This document shows positions 47,347-57,057 of a DNA stretch of 64,000 nt, in pieces. Position numbers and translations under genes: made by a program. The stretch comes from Bombus terrestris (taxonomy: Eukaryota; Arthropoda; Insecta; Hymenoptera; Apidae), in assembly GCF_910591885.1 (NCBI RefSeq), contig NC_063270.1:3906001-3970000 (forward strand), in the 5' to 3' direction. The first letter of the stretch is position 1; each line of letters opens with the position of its first letter. A model generated the notes under the pieces. It ran no database searches. It had not been told where the DNA came from and saw only the letters and a program-made list of their open reading frames with translations.

Positions 47347-49334
47347 TTTTTTTTTTTTTTTTTATCTTTGTTTATTAGTTCCAGGTTATTTACATATTTT
47401 TTTACATCATTTTTTTCCAGAATAAACGCTGAATTCTAATTGTAGGGTGGTACAGGCAAGAGTACCGATACGCGACGGTACGACGTAGCCATGCATTATT
47501 ACATTCTTTTCTCTTTTTTTTTTTAAGATTATTATTGTTAATAAAATAAAATTAAGCCGCTGTTGCGCTGTGCTTATGTACGATATTTTAATTTATGTCC
47601 TGAAAGCCTGGACGCAAAAACAGGACAGTTCGCTAGCCTATTAGGGAGGGGCTGGGAGGGGATGGACTGGGAGGGGTGGGGAGGGGTGTTCTGTGGGATT
47701 AGTATAATATTTGTTTATCTATTTACATAATTACATATTTACACTTTGATTCGGTGAGCGTTGTCGTTCTGTGGCTCTTTATCTTGTTGTTTTTGTTGTG
47801 AATTCCGTATCCACCAATATTTTTTTATGTTTTTTCTGCGTTTGTCTTCTGTATCCTTTTGGGGGAGGGCCATGTTGTATCTCCACCTAGTATCTGCCGT
47901 GCGGCCATCTAGGTTTTCCTCGTATTGAATAGATTTCATTCCTATTTTCCTTTGCATATGATAAATTATGGATATGTTGTTTTGGTCTTGGAGATAGTTT
48001 CTTTCGTCTAGGTATAGAAAGGCTTCGGGGGGGGGGGATGTAGCCTGTTAACAGAGTGTTTTTGAAGTATGCGTCGTTTGGGTATAAGCAGCCGAAGATT
48101 AGGCTGTTTTCTTTGATCTTCGCGGCTTGCGAGAAGTGATTTCTCGTTAGTTTTAGGATGTGACAGTCGATGCGGTGGATGTTGGCTAAGTCGTATATTT
48201 TTTTGTTTTTTACGTATTTTCTGTATCCGCTATGTTCTGATCTGTAAATGCTCAGGCAAGCTCTGATGCATTTTCTTTCAAATATGCGAATTTTTTCCAT
48301 TATTGACGCAGGTATGTTGTACCATATTGGGCAGCCGTAGGTTATAATGGGTCTTATTAGCGATTGGTAGCACATGATTTTTACTTTGCTATCGAGAAGT
48401 CTGGAGTAAAACAGCCTTTTTGTATTCCAAAAAGCTTTGCTGGCTTTGGAGAGTTGGATTTCGATGTGTTGCTTATAATTTAGTTTTTCATCTATGTTTA
48501 TTCCTAGGTATTTTACGCAGTTTTTGTGTGGAATGAGGTTCTCTTCGTTTGCTTTTTCTTTTAGGCGGAATTTCCTGACTTGTTCCCTTTCTGCTGGGCC
48601 GATTTTGCTTGTTCTGGGTCTGAATAGTATGGTTTCGCATTTGCTTGCGTTAATTTTTAGTTTCCATGTATGATAGTAATCGCTGATTTTGTTAAAGAGT
48701 TCTTGCAGTTCTGTTCTTATCGTTTTGGTTTTGCGGTCTGTTACGTAGATGATTAGGTCATCCGCGAAGGCTATGGAGCGTTTGTGTGTGGATGTGTTGA
48801 GGTTAAAGAGGTTTAGTAAGTCGTTATTGTAGATGCTGAAGAGTAGCGGGGAATTTACTGTTCCTTGTTGCAGGCCGTTCTCTATGGAGAATTCTTTGCT
48901 TGAAGTGTGCGAGCCGTCGGTCATTATGAAAGTTTTGTTTGTTACCATGTCCCATACTATTTTGATTAGGTATTCGGGGAAGTTCTTTTTAATCATTTTA
49001 TAAATGAGCCCTGGGATCCAGACGGTGTCGAAGGCTTTTTCGATGTCTATTAGGCAGGCGGCTACTCGCTGGTTTGCGTTAAGTGCCCAGCAGATATCCG
49101 ACGTAAGTTTGTTTATTGCGTGGATTGTGGAGTGTTTGTGGCGGAAGCCGAATTGGTTTTCCGGGATTATCTTATTTTTTGAGCAGAAGGCTGCTAGGGG
49201 GTTGTTTATGATCATTTCGTATACTTTGCTTATGTTGGGGAGGAGGCTTATGGGTCGTAGGTTTGCAGGTGATGAGCCGTCTTTATTTTTTTTTGTAATG
49301 GCTATGAGTTTGGCTTTTTTCCATTTTTTGGGGA
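47347..49334 (-). mobile_element. Element C: 5'-truncated Jockey-type retrotransposon
   Basis: A 2.0-kb minus-strand LINE fragment with a poly(A) tail (T-run from 47347) and a perfect 15-bp target duplication GCAACCTAAGACGTT (47332-47346 and 49335-49349). It starts inside ORF2 at the reverse transcriptase, the typical result of incomplete target-primed reverse transcription. It belongs to a different family from A/B and E/F. It landed inside the tRNA-like insertion X. Confidence 0.93.
47739..49334 (-). pseudogene. Element C ORF2 fragment (reverse transcriptase), frameshifted at a C-run
   Basis: The frame opens at the truncation point (LPKKWKKAKLI) and covers the reverse transcriptase: LRPISLLPNISKVYE, FGFRHKHSTIHA, CLIDIEKAFDTVW, NGLQQGTVNSPLLF, SIAFADDLIIYV and KYLGINIDEKLNYK. 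It runs to a stop at 47887. From a run of ten G on the + strand (near 48026-48035) another frame continues better: it encodes EAFLYLDERNYLQDQNNI and runs on to a stop at 47739. A one-base length change in the homopolymer probably shifted the frame near the C-terminus. The endonuclease and ORF1 are missing. Confidence 0.85.
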
Positions 49335-49349
49335 GCAACCTAAGACGTT

Positions 49350-49422
49350 AACCACTGCGCTGCCGTCGTCCGACACTAATTAGTGTCGAGTGGTGGTATT
49401 TGGCTTGTCGAGTGCCACCAAA
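49350..49422 (-). mobile_element. Insertion X, first segment with A-box-like motif and palindrome
   Basis: The 5' part of the tRNA-like insertion on the minus strand. It carries a perfect 16-bp palindrome GACACTAATTAGTGTC (49371-49386) and, just downstream, the A-box-like AGCGCAGTGGTTAACG. The border with element E is at 49422/49423. Confidence 0.45.
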
Positions 49423-52163
49423 GTTGCATTTATTGGGGTTTGCTTTTATTTGTTTATCTTGCAGCCACTTTTCTATTTTTGTGATACGTTCTTGTAGTAA
49501 TTTGACTGCTGCTTCTGGGTTAGTGTGTCTGATTAGTATAGCTGTATCGTCCGCGAATGTCAGTATTTTGCTATTGGTAGTTGTTGGTATGTTAGCCGTG
49601 TATAATGTGTATAGTATTAGGTCTAGGACGCTTCCTTGCGGAACCCCTGCCTTGATGTCTTTAACTTCAGAGTATGTGTCCTTTTTTTATTACGAAGATT
49701 CTGCTACTTAAGTAAGATTTTATTAATTGGTGTATTTGCTCCGGGAATTGTTTCCTAATTGTTTGTAGTAGGCTTTCATGGTTTATTTTGTCAAATGTTT
49801 TCTCTATGTCCATAAAAAGGGCTGTGCAGTATTGCTTGTTTTCTAGTGCTATTATTATTTCGTTAATAAGCCTGTGCATTTACTCTATCGTGGAGTGTTT
49901 GTTTATGAATCCAAATTAGTGTTCCGGTATTAATTTTTTTATCTCTATTATTGTTTTTATCCGGCCATATACTACTTTTTCCAGCATTTTGGAGAATACT
50001 GGAAGTAGTGATATTGGTCTGTCAAATGCAGTTTGGTGTGGGTCTTGCCTGGTTTAGGTAACATTTTGATCTGTGCTAGTTTCCATGGTTTGGGAAGTAT
50101 TGAATTCTTAGTATTGCATTGAATATTATTGTTATTAGCCTTATCGCTTTTGGCGGAAGGTTTTTCAAGATTTTGCCATTGATTTGGTCGATTCCTGGTG
50201 CTTTGTTGTTTTTTATTTTCTCGATTATGTTTCTAATTTCTTGTGCTGTTGTTTTAGGCATGGTGTATTGCTTGTCAGTTGAGGTACTAGTAGTTTGCGC
50301 ATCCTCATCTGTATGACATTTGAGGTTGCTGTTGTTGATATTATGTGTTGTAAATGTGTTGCAAAGGTGGTTCGAGAATTCTTCAGCTTGTTCTTCGTTG
50401 CTACTTGCCCATGTGTTATCTGCCTTTCTGATTGCTGGGACTGGTTTTATTGGCTTCTTCAATTTTTTTGTGGTTTTCAATAGAGAGTAGTTGGAGTTCT
50501 CTTGTGCAGAGAGTGTCTCTATGAACTTTGCGAATTCGTTATTGTTGTGCTCTTTTATTTTGTTTTTTATTTCCTTTGCAAGTTTGTTTAGGTGTTTTTT
50601 GTTTTCTCGAGTTCTGTGTTTTTGCCACTTTGCTTTCGCTTTTCTTTTTTCTCTAATTTTTTCGAGTATTCCTTGCGAAATTGTTTTTGTTTGTCTGCTA
50701 GTTGGTTCAGGTGTAGTAGATGTCCTTGCCGCTTCTTGGATAGTTCCTGTCAATGTTGTTGTTACGACCGTTCGCGGAGAGACGCGGTCGCTAGGAAAAC
50801 GCGTCAGTGAGAGGCGTAACTTCTCGTTACGATTCTGTTAATCGACGCCGCGAAATAGTCGTTCCCCTGTTTCGGTTGAGATAACAGAGGTGGTTCAACT
50901 GAATGTAACACTGTATTAACAGGTTAATATAAAATAATATATTTAACGATAATGTGGTGAATGTATTACAGAAAATTGACTCAATGCTTTACGATATCTC
51001 TCGATGTAATCGGTTTGAATTTGCTCGTCAGACCTTTCGATGTGTAACGTTCGACTCGTCAGAAGGAACTGCTCGTCTTCCGATGATTCCTTTGTCTCAT
51101 CTTGAAGACGACCCCCACTCTGCTCGGGTCACGCCACCGTTCGCGCCTATGATCACGTATGTCCGTATGTCCGTTCTTGTGTGGAAAACGTAACGGACAA
51201 AATTCGACGTTTCGAGAGCTCGCTGCTTGGCGACAACTATGCGCTTGTCGATACATTGTATATGATCCGGCGGTCAGATAAGACGATCTGCCTGCGACAC
51301 TGTAGGGCCGCGAGCGACGGTTAGAAAATACAGCCTGTGGTAAGCCTCGTGGCGTAACAGTTGTTACTGCCTGTTCGATGTGTTCGGGAGTTTTCAATGG
51401 GATGTTACGGTTTATTTTGCCCTCAATTATTTCTTTAAAAGTTTCCCATTTGGCGGTTTTATTGCATAGTGTCTCTGGATTGTTATGAAGTATTAGTTTG
51501 TTTCTGTATGTAATTATTACGGGTGTATGATCGGAGCTAAGCACGAGGCTGGGTGTCACTTTTATTTTATTTGTGTTTAGTCCCTTTGTAACTGCAAAAT
51601 CGAGTAGGTGAGGTATTTTGCTCAGGTCTGTCGGTCAGTATGTCGATCTACCTGTGGATAATATATTGAGGTTATTGTTTCTAATATATTTTTCCAGGGT
51701 TCTACCTCGAGGTGTAGTAATTCTTGATCCCCATAGCGTGTGCTTTGAGTTGTAGTCTCCCGCTGCGATGTACTTGTCCCCTAAGTGTTGGAAGTGTTCT
51801 TCCCACATTTGTGATGTTATTTTGTGTCGCGGAGGTACATATGGTATACTGCTGACAACTGAAAGTAGTTGCTGCTAGTTTGAACTGTAACGGCGGTTGC
51901 TTGTATATATTCCTTATTAACTTGGTTGTGTAAATGGTGTTTGATATCGTTTCTTATTATCACTGCAGTCCCTCCGTGCGCTTTTTCTGAGGGCTGTTTG
52001 GTATCATATATAGTGTAGTATGGTATTTTCATGTAGCTTTTTGGAGTGTTTCTAAAACAAGCAATATGTCAATATTGTTGTACAGGAATGTTTTAGTTTC
52101 AAGGGCCCGGTGTTGTAGGCCGTTTGAGTTCCAGGCTGCTATTTTCAACGTGTCCGTTTTTAT
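49423..52163 (-). pseudogene. Element E ORF2: endonuclease and reverse transcriptase remnants
   Basis: The frame begins directly after the E ORF1 stop (52160) as KIAAWNSNGLQ, with no ATG, exactly as in the sister copy F. Endonuclease pieces include KIPYYTIYDTKQPSEKAHGG, the tail SSDHTPVIITYRNK and a basic linker EKIREKRKAKAKWQKHR. RT pieces include APGIDQINGKILKNLP, MDIEKTFDKINHE and TFADDTAILI. It is broken by small deletions (for example after the catalytic-site Glu region near 52070), several frameshifts and solo LTR 2 at 50760-51359. It stops at 49423, where insertion X begins; the distal RT continues at 42869 and 38541. Non-functional. Confidence 0.85.
50760..51359. mobile_element. solo LTR 2 (600 bp) with GTTGT duplication
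   Basis: Starts TGTTACGACCGTTCG and ends GGCGTAACA (TG...CA), flanked by perfect 5-bp repeats GTTGT (50755-50759 and 51360-51364). It interrupts element E ORF2 in the linker between endonuclease and RT, at a point where sister copy F is continuous. It shares the GGAGAGACGCGGTCGCTAG block and the CGTTACGATT block with solo LTR 1. It is shorter than LTRs 1 and 3, so it is an internally deleted or distinct subfamily. Confidence 0.88.
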
Positions 52164-54471
52164 TTTTTGCTTAGCATGTTTGTAAGCAGTTGTAGTATGA
52201 TTGTGATTTGTTGCGTTTGCTGCCTGAAAACTGCATTTTGTTCGCTTATCATTTTTGTTAGCATTTCGGTGTTTTTGATGGATTGTTTGAGCAGTTCCTT
52301 GATTTCTGTAGTGTCGTTGCTGATGTTGTTGTGATATTGGTTGTCAGAGGGTGTTACGTTGCGTGAAAAGGTCCGCGCGACGTCCTTTAATGTCTGACCG
52401 TCAAGGCCCAAGCGTTGTTAGAGAACTCTCAATAAAGCTAAGGCCCACCATAAACCGAGTCTCATTAGCTTGCAGGAACCTTGAATCCTGCAAGTATTTT
52501 CGGTTTATGGCTGGTACTTAAAAAAGTCCTTAGGTTTATTGAACGTTCTTAAAAATTACGGAGTAAGCTGGTAGTTATGACGGGAAAAACTGTTAATTAT
52601 ATGTTAGGGAAAACCAGGCATTTATATAATAGAAATGTCCGGATTTTCCCACGAGTCATGCCGGTAGGGTGCTTCCATCTCCCATCTTCAACGTCTTAGC
52701 CAATGGTAACGGGGATCCGTGTCTTCATGTTCATAACGAAAACTACGAACAACGAATCAGCTTCCTTCGTTCCAAAACCACCCATATCCCGAGCTTTCCT
52801 CGGTAAGTTCCAAAGGCCAGACACACAAGGGAGTTCAGTCAGTCTTTTCCAGTTAGTGAGTTCAAGTCACTCAGTCCAGTCAGACAGTCGAAGTCAAGCA
52901 GTCGAAGTCTATTCATTCGGTCATTCGGTTGATTCTGTTGATTCGATTCAGTCAAATCGCTACGTCTAGTACGACACGAGAGCCTTCATCTATCAGATTG
53001 GCAGTCAGAATCTGAGCAAGATCAAGGCAATCCTCATACTCAGCGACGTTACTAGTGTGTGTGATTATATGAAGTTGTTGGAGAAAATATATAGTTTATA
53101 ACACTGTTAATCACGGAGTTATATCATTTCAACAACCCCTATTGTCTTAACGGAAACCAGTTGATCGATTTACTCGCTTTAGGGGGTCGATTATTATAAT
53201 CGTAACGGGAATTTACGACTCTCGTTGACGTGTTTCCTCACGATTGCGTCTCCCCGCGATTGGTCGAATTTACAGAGGGTGGCGATTGGCTGATTACTTG
53301 GGCGTAGCTTCGGCTACCAAAGATGTTGGTGTTACTGTGGTTAGTGTTCATTGCGTGCTGTGAATTTTGTGTTGTCTCAGATTTTGCACTGTCATGTTGC
53401 CCTTGTAAGTTATTGTATGTCCTATTTCGTAGCGGCGGAAACAGTTTACGTTGAAGTTGTTTTCTGACTACACAGCCTTTGTAACTAGCTGGGTGGTTTC
53501 CATTGCAGTTGAAGAATTTTACTTCTTTTATTTTTCCTATGTTTGGGCAGTTTACTGTTAAATGATTTTCTGCGCATTTGACACACGCCGCATTTCTGTT
53601 GCAGTAATTTTTTGTGTGTCCATATTGCTGACACCTTATGCATTGCGGTATATCTTTTTTATGTCTAGGTGACTCCACTGTTACTATTGTGTTTAGAACA
53701 TTTTTTGATTTTGTATATTTCTTTGTTGTTGTTTTTAGGTTCTAGCTCAATTAGAAATAGCGGTAATGGTTGTTTAGTATCGTATCTGGTTATATTGTTT
53801 ATTGATCTTACATGGTGTCCGATTTTTGCTAGTTCCTCGCTTATGTTGTCGGTATTTGTTTTTAGGTGTAATCCCCTGATTACTGCTTTGTAACTTTTGT
53901 CGGCTTTGAGCTGGTAGGTGTGACACCCTGCATTTTTCTCCTTTAATGATTTTGTCACTTTTCTGAATGTGTCTGGGGTGTTGGTTTGCACTTTCATTTG
54001 GTCTACTTTTATCTGTTTAATAGAGTAGCTATCTTTCCCTGCCGTGTTGTTTAGAAATTCAATGAGGGGGTCTATTATTTGAGCATCGATGTAGATTGGT
54101 GGTGGTTTAGCAATGCGGGTTGTTGGTTTTTCAATTGAGTCTGTTACTGTCTCTTCTGGCAGTGCGCTAAGTGAGTTACTGAGCGTGATATCCTGCAGCC
54201 ATTGTTTTTTATCTGCTACTACAGCTTTCCTGCCACTTGTGCACGGAGTTACTTTTCGTTTTTTGCTGGAAGTTGCCACCCTCCAGCTTTCTTCATGGTG
54301 TGTTAGTTCGTTGTTCCCGTCATTGTCTTCTGTTATTTCCATATTTGTTTCGTTTGTATCTGTATTTCCGTGTTCTTCGTTTATTGGTTGCCTATTGTTG
54401 GTAGAGCCTGTGGCTTTATTTATGAAGTATGTTTCACCTTTAGTTGTTATTCTTATTGGTGGAATCTGCAT
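52160..54471 (-). pseudogene. Element E ORF1: Gag-like protein, disrupted
   Basis: Begins MQIPPIRITTKGETYFINK at 54471. Order of parts: an acidic N-terminal third, a WLQDITLSNSLSALP segment, PPPIYIDAQIIDPLIEFLN, and the PRE_C2HC-type region (YKAVIRGLHLKTN to LPLFLIELEPKNNNKEIY). A one-base frameshift lies near 53670-53690. Zinc knuckles (CIRCQQYGHTKNYC, CVKCAENHLTVNC) follow, and after solo LTR 3 (52352-53274) comes the coiled-coil tail EIKELLKQSIKNTEMLTKMI, ending at 52160. The sister frame at 61633-62987 in copy F confirms the order. Non-functional. Confidence 0.87.
52352..53274. mobile_element. solo LTR 3 (923 bp) with GAGGG duplication
   Basis: On the + strand it reads TGTTACGTTGCGTG at the left and GGTCGAATTTACA at the right (TG...CA), flanked by perfect 5-bp repeats GAGGG (52347-52351 and 53275-53279). 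It is homologous to solo LTR 1 in opposite orientation: on the minus strand it has GGGGAGACGC, AGTCGTAAATTCCCGTTACG and the TTTATGGTGGG block. It separates the zinc-knuckle and coiled-coil parts of element E ORF1. Confidence 0.88.
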
Positions 54472-54605
54472 ATTCCACCATTCGGCAATGGGCGTTTACG
54501 TTACCGCTTTCTCTTTCCTCTTGCCGCACTTTTACTGAAGCACTGTTTCGCCCGTCCGTTTAGGTCGGCTGCTCAGGCAGAACTGCTCTACAGTTGTAAA
54601 CATAT

Positions 54606-56590
54606 TTTTTAACGTGCTCATAATGCATTCTACCTGCGAGTTAGCTCTACTACCACCGATTGCTATCAAGTGGAGTTTAATGTGTTTACCTTGACAGAAA
54701 TCTTGGAATTCTTTACCCGTAAAACATCTTCTTTGATCCGCTATTATACATAGCGACTGTCGAACAAAAATATAGCAGATTTAAGCGCTTTAACGGTACT
54801 AAGAGAATCTACTTTACGGGTATGATGCAGGTATACAAATATAGCGAAAGCATCGATCAAAACAATAACATATTCTTTCAAATCACTTTTACCGCTTAAC
54901 TTGCCTGTTATGTCCATGTGAACTGTATGTCAAGATACACTGGTCTTAGATATAGGATGTAATTCGGCTTGTATCTTAACTGAACTTGACTTGGAAACTT
55001 GACAAGTATGACAGTTCTTTACGAATTTACGAACATATTTCGTCGTTCCTTCGAACCAGTAATACTCGTACTACTTCTCAAGTGTTTTATCCCAATCTAT
55101 GTGCATAATTGACTGGTGCACATGATTAATAACAGACCACCTAAAACCTTTTGGGACAGTAGACAAGCAGAGAGTTCTACCTTTTCTTTGTATTTTGCGA
55201 TAAAGGGTGCTGGATCGTAATTCATATGTATTTGCGATATCTTCCGCGATCTCATCATTTTGTAATTTGTTAACGATTTCTGAAATTTGAGGATCGCGAC
55301 ATTGTTCTGCTAATAGCCAATCTTCTGAAATTTCGGCCAGATTAACTTCTTTTTCTTCGACTTTGTGAATTATATTATGGTCAATGTCTGCGGGGTTCCG
55401 CGAAAGGAAATCTACGCGATCATTCGTTTACCTTCTCGATACATAATGTCAAAAGTAAAAGTTTGTAAGTAAGCCCACCACTTGTAAATCCTATCACTTA
55501 AATTTAGTTTATTGTAAGATGCCTACAAAAAATTACAGTCGAGAGCCACAATAAATTCTCGTCCACGTAAATAGTGGCGAAAATGTTTGACAGCGTTTAC
55601 AACTGCTAACGTCTCTAGTTCATACGAATGATACCTGGATTCCGCAGGACTAGTCCTACGATTCGGTTTTTACCTTCAATCTTATGCATTAAAATAGTCT
55701 CATATCCACCCGAACTAGCACCAGTATGTAATTCTATAGGATAGTTAGGGTCAAATATCATTAACACTGGTCAGGACGGAAAATACCTTTTTCTTTTCTT
55801 TTCGTGTTTATGTCCAAGTTATGTTTTTGTTACCGGAAGTAAGTGTATACAGAGGTTTCATTACTTGTGAAAATTTAGGGACGAATTTTTAGAAGTAAGA
55901 AGCTATATCTACGAACTGCCTAAGTTATGTGACGGTAGTCGGTGCAGATGAAGAACTTAAGGCTTGTATTTTACCCGGGTTGGGGCGAACTTTTCCGTTT
56001 TGAATTACATATCCAAGATAGAGTGCCGATGTCTTTAAAAAAGAGTATTTAGAAAAATTAAAAGAGAATCCAGCGTTTACGAGGGTATTTAATACAATGT
56101 ACGATCTTTCTAGAGCTTGATCTATCGAGTCGGCAATAATTAGAACATCATCCAGATAAACAACAACGTACGAATAAGCGAGGTCACCTAAGGCCTTGAG
56201 AATGGCCCTCTGAAAAACGGACGGTGTATTTTTCAATCCAAACGGCATCGTTATATACTCGTATTGGCCGTTGGGGGTAACAAATGCTGTATACTCCGTG
56301 GAATTAGGATGAATAGGAATTTGGTGAAACTCGCTGGCCATGTCCAGACTAATAAAGTATCGTGCTTTCGCAATCTCGCGATTTGATCCGCAATAAGAGG
56401 TAGAGGATATCCATTCGCGATTGTATTTTTATTTAGTTCTCAAAAACCTACACACAATCTATCTGAACCATCTTTCTTCTTCACGAGTAACATAGGGCTC
56501 GCGAACGGTGAATTACTAAGTCTTATGGTTTTTGCTCTAATTAATTCGCTTATTCCTTCACGTACTAACATAACAACAATATCTAATCCA
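54606..56590 (-). pseudogene. Gypsy-type pol relic (RT, RNase H, integrase)
   Basis: Minus-strand remnants of a Gypsy-type LTR retrotransposon pol, in the usual order. The reverse transcriptase at 55925-56580 shows SPFASPMLLVKKKDG, MPFGLKNTPSVFQ and the catalytic YLDD in VVVYLDDVLI, with a premature stop in the first part. An RNase H remnant lies around 55420-55650 (ELETLAVVNAVKHFRHYLRG). The integrase lies around 54610-55140, with a zinc-finger-like HTC and a catalytic-core start HMDITGKLSG followed by VLIDAFAIFVYL. Multiple stops and frameshifts mark it as dead. Neither gag nor flanking LTRs were recognised. Element E appears to have inserted into or next to its integrase end. Confidence 0.8.
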
Positions 56591-56833
56591 AACGAAGATT
56601 AGTTTCACGCCCCTAACCCTAATCATAATGTGAACTCGACATATATGTAAACTCCCTAGAGTTCATGTAGGATAGGGATTCTTTTTGTTTTATGGGTAGC
56701 ACGACAGGCTGTGTTTCACGGGCAGACCGATCTTCTTTTGTTTTACGGACGACCATTTTAAGAAGCACGTTTTTCCCGAACGGACGGACAGAGAGTTACA
56801 TTAGAAACAGACAAGGTTACAGAATAGTTATTT
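56591..56833. other. non-coding DNA left of element G
   Basis: No supported gene. It lies between the Gypsy RT remnant and the poly(A) tail of element G, and its right end is the first copy of the G target duplication (56820-56833). It may be an upstream part of the Gypsy element that has lost its reading frame. Confidence 0.4.
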
Positions 56834-57057
56834 TTCTTTTTTTTTTTTTTTTGCGTGGGGAGGGGAAAATGCTATTACGCATGCCCAGTGACCCGCATCA
56901 CTGGGTTATGTGGGAGTCGGTCGGATGCCGTTACCATACCCACTAAAAACCCCTCCTCCTTCTTCCTCCGCTTAGGGGGCAGACAACCCCGGTAAAACCT
57001 GTCGGCAGTCATCAGAGTTGTCCATTCGTGCCCCATTGTATCTACTTCTTCGGGCAG

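Larger units (their letters stand above)
37020..54590 (-). mobile_element. Element E: old Jockey-clade retrotransposon split by later insertions
   Basis: An ancient minus-strand LINE survives as separated pieces: 53280-54590, 51365-52346, 49423-50754, 42794-42869, 38501-38541, 37452-37541 and about 37020-37223. Read in order from right to left they give the 5' UTR, ORF1, the ORF2 endonuclease and reverse transcriptase, and the distal RT/thumb. Removing the inserts restores continuous reverse-transcriptase motifs across most junctions, for example RQVKYLGLHLDTQLTWKRH across solo LTR 1 and element A. Several frameshifts and stops show it is dead. Element F (61.5 kb onward) is a second copy of the same family. 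The 3' end near 37.0 kb is uncertain and no poly(A) tail was found there. Confidence 0.85.
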
